Assembly (NCBI RefSeq): GCF_037200945.1
Contig: NZ_JBBCGP010000001.1
Span: 2,850,501-2,914,500, forward strand
Length of the DNA: 64,000 bases
Direction of reading: 5' to 3'
Origin: Methylovirgula sp.
GTDB lineage: Bacteria > Pseudomonadota > Alphaproteobacteria > Rhizobiales > Beijerinckiaceae
Under the pieces are notes generated by a model, which was given only the letters and a program-made list of their open reading frames with translations, was not told the origin of the DNA and searched no databases. Position numbers and translations under genes: made by a program. Shown piece by piece: positions 62,733-64,000 of the stretch (its first letter is position 1; each line of letters starts with the position of its first letter).

Positions 62733-63169
62733 CTCGCCGGCTTCTTGCCCATCTCGCGCCAGCGCTTTTCGGCGCGGGCTTTGTTGATCCCCGGCGCATC
62801 AAGGAAATAGACCAGCGAGGCCTGCGACGAGAAGCACAGAATTTTGTGGCTGTCGGGGTCGTTCCAATAGAGCGAACAATCCGTCGGAATGAGTTTGCCC
62901 GCGGCGACGCCGATTGCGTCGGCGCCGCCAAATTCGCCTTTGCCCTGCATCGGATGCGGACGCCCGATATCCCACATGCCCCAATCGTTGCCCCCCTTTT
63001 GCGATTTTTCAACGCGCGGGTCATGCACTTTATCTTTCATCGCAGCCTGGGATTCGGCTTCCGGATCAGGCGGTATAGCTTCGGGCTTCACGCTCTGCGC
63101 AAGTCCTGGCCCGGCGGTCAGGACTGCGAATAAAATCAGGGCAATCGGCCTTTTGCCGCGCAATTTCAT
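62729..63169 (-). CDS. Periplasmic hypothetical protein
   Basis: 146 residues. Signal peptide (RPIALILFAVLTAGPGLAQS), then a Pro/Glu/Asp-rich part and a C-terminal region with DCSLYWNDPDSHKILCFSSQ, where two Cys could form a disulfide. No family recognised. Its end overlaps shc by four bases on the opposite strand. Promoter region shared with the divergent lysR gene. Confidence 0.7.
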   Translation of the reverse strand: MKLRGKRPIALILFAVLTAGPGLAQSVKPEAIPPDPEAESQAAMKDKVHDPRVEKSQKGGNDWGMWDIGRPHPMQGKGEFGGADAIGVAAGKLIPTDCSLYWNDPDSHKILCFSSQASLVYFLDAPGINKARAEKRWREMGKKPAS

Positions 63170-63286
63170 GCTCTTCGTCTCCTGATCAGCGCCCGCACTG
63201 TCAATGGCGTCTCAAGGCGGGAAACTATACATTTGCCTCTCCGCGCGGATATCGAAGATGCGTCATGCGCGCGATGAGCCCGGCTT

Positions 63287-64000
63287 ATGGGCATGGTGGA
63301 GCGGCAGCTGCCGATGCTTTACGACACGATCCTTCTGCGGACTTTCGCGGCCGTCTGCGACGCGGGCAGCTTCACCAAGGCGGCGCGCGTGGTGAACCTC
63401 ACCCAATCCGCGGTCAGCCTGCACGTTAAGCGCCTCGAAGAGCGGGTCGGCGCGCAATTGCTCCGGCGTGAGCCGCAGGGCGTCAGTCCGACAGAGCAGG
63501 GCGAGGTTCTGCTCTCCTACGCCCGGCGCATTCTCGCCCTGCATAAAGAGGCCGAGCGCCGCCTGGGTGGGGATGCCGGTGGCTTGATCCGCATCGGCGC
63601 GCCGGAATATTTCGACCTGCAGACGCTGTCGTCATTGCTCCGGGAGTTTTCGGCGCAATATCCGGCGCTGCGGTTGCAAGTCGAACTGGGCATTGGCCCC
63701 GATATCGCCGCCATGCTTGAAGCAGACGAGCTCGATCTCGCAATTTTGAGCCGGGAGATTGGCGAGGGCGACGGAATCGCGCTGTCGCGCGAGAAGCGCA
63801 TTTGGGCCGCCGGTCAAACCATGCAGCTCGATCCGGACGAGCCGGCACCGCTCGCGCTTTACCCGGCAAATTGCCGCTGGCGGCAGGTGGTTCTCGATCG
63901 GCTCGATCGCGTAGGACGCCCCTGGACGGTCGCGGTTCAAAGCTCGGGGATCGCCGGCATCCTTGCGGCGCTCGACGCGGGCCTCGCGATCACGATCTTT
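63287..64000 (+). CDS. LysR-family regulator, 3' end outside the window
   Basis: 238 residues visible, running off the window end. N-terminal winged helix FAAVCDAGSFTKAARVVNLT, QSAVSLHVKRLEERVGAQLL, then the start of the effector-binding domain (IRIGAPEYFDLQTLSSLLRE, DELDLAILSREIGEGDG). ATG at 63287 or 63293. It is divergent from the periplasmic protein gene, a common LysR arrangement, so that gene may be a target. Confidence 0.92.
   Translation, partial: MGMVERQLPMLYDTILLRTFAAVCDAGSFTKAARVVNLTQSAVSLHVKRLEERVGAQLLRREPQGVSPTEQGEVLLSYARRILALHKEAERRLGGDAGGLIRIGAPEYFDLQTLSSLLREFSAQYPALRLQVELGIGPDIAAMLEADELDLAILSREIGEGDGIALSREKRIWAAGQTMQLDPDEPAPLALYPANCRWRQVVLDRLDRVGRPWTVAVQSSGIAGILAALDAGLAITIF

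Overview
The window is GC-rich chromosomal DNA of an alphaproteobacterium, most likely order Hyphomicrobiales (Rhizobiales) and possibly near Beijerinckiaceae/Methylocystaceae. The evidence is gene order: mltG-yicC-gmk; lptG-lptD-surA-pdxA-rsmA beside divergent pepA-holC; an aapJQMP amino-acid transporter; a suf operon of the rhizobial type with an Irr-box-like operator; and a squalene-hopene cyclase. The family-level placement is inference.

Layout. 1-9000: cell-wall and nucleotide genes (mltG end, yicC, gmk), then a minus-strand envelope operon (lptG, lptD, surA, pdxA, rsmA). 9000-18300: pepA-holC, small secreted or membrane proteins, metC, and the aapJQMP operon. 18300-24160: a promoter with a 31-codon ORF, dnaE, plsY, dprA. 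24140-31740: an accessory block. Its core is a 5.6-kb transposon-like unit (24367-29968) with 21-bp terminal inverted repeats and a TTA target duplication. This unit has split a small 85-codon gene. It holds an IS5-group insertion sequence, a second IS5-type transposase, a cluster of tiny membrane and basic proteins, and a two-gene pair ending in a SLATT-like two-helix membrane protein. A decayed IS630-type element follows. 31770-44090: M23 peptidase, Bcp, a large AsmA/DUF3971-type protein, TyrS, a ParA-like ATPase, AnmK, a carboxymuconolactone-decarboxylase-like protein, a Crp/Fnr regulator, a histidine kinase and a hydrolase. 44200-51270: suf Fe-S assembly operon. 51270-53010: aldo/keto reductase and a divergent TetR regulator with an operator array between them. 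53100-64000: RhlE, FTR1 iron permease, glmU-glmS, an alcohol dehydrogenase bracketed by two copies of the glmS 3' end, squalene-hopene cyclase, a periplasmic protein, and a LysR gene running off the end.

Data quality matters here. At least seven conserved genes (yicC, gmk, pdxA, lptG, dprA, the split 85-codon gene and the IS630 transposase) are broken by single-base indels. Nearly all are one extra base, often in a short homopolymer. The breaks are best read as sequencing or assembly errors, and gene coordinates are given across them.

How the parts fit: LptG/LptD/SurA serve outer-membrane assembly; GlmU/GlmS/AnmK/MltG/M23 serve peptidoglycan precursor supply, recycling and remodelling; Suf plus FTR1 link iron supply to Fe-S clusters, probably under Irr; Aap imports amino acids.
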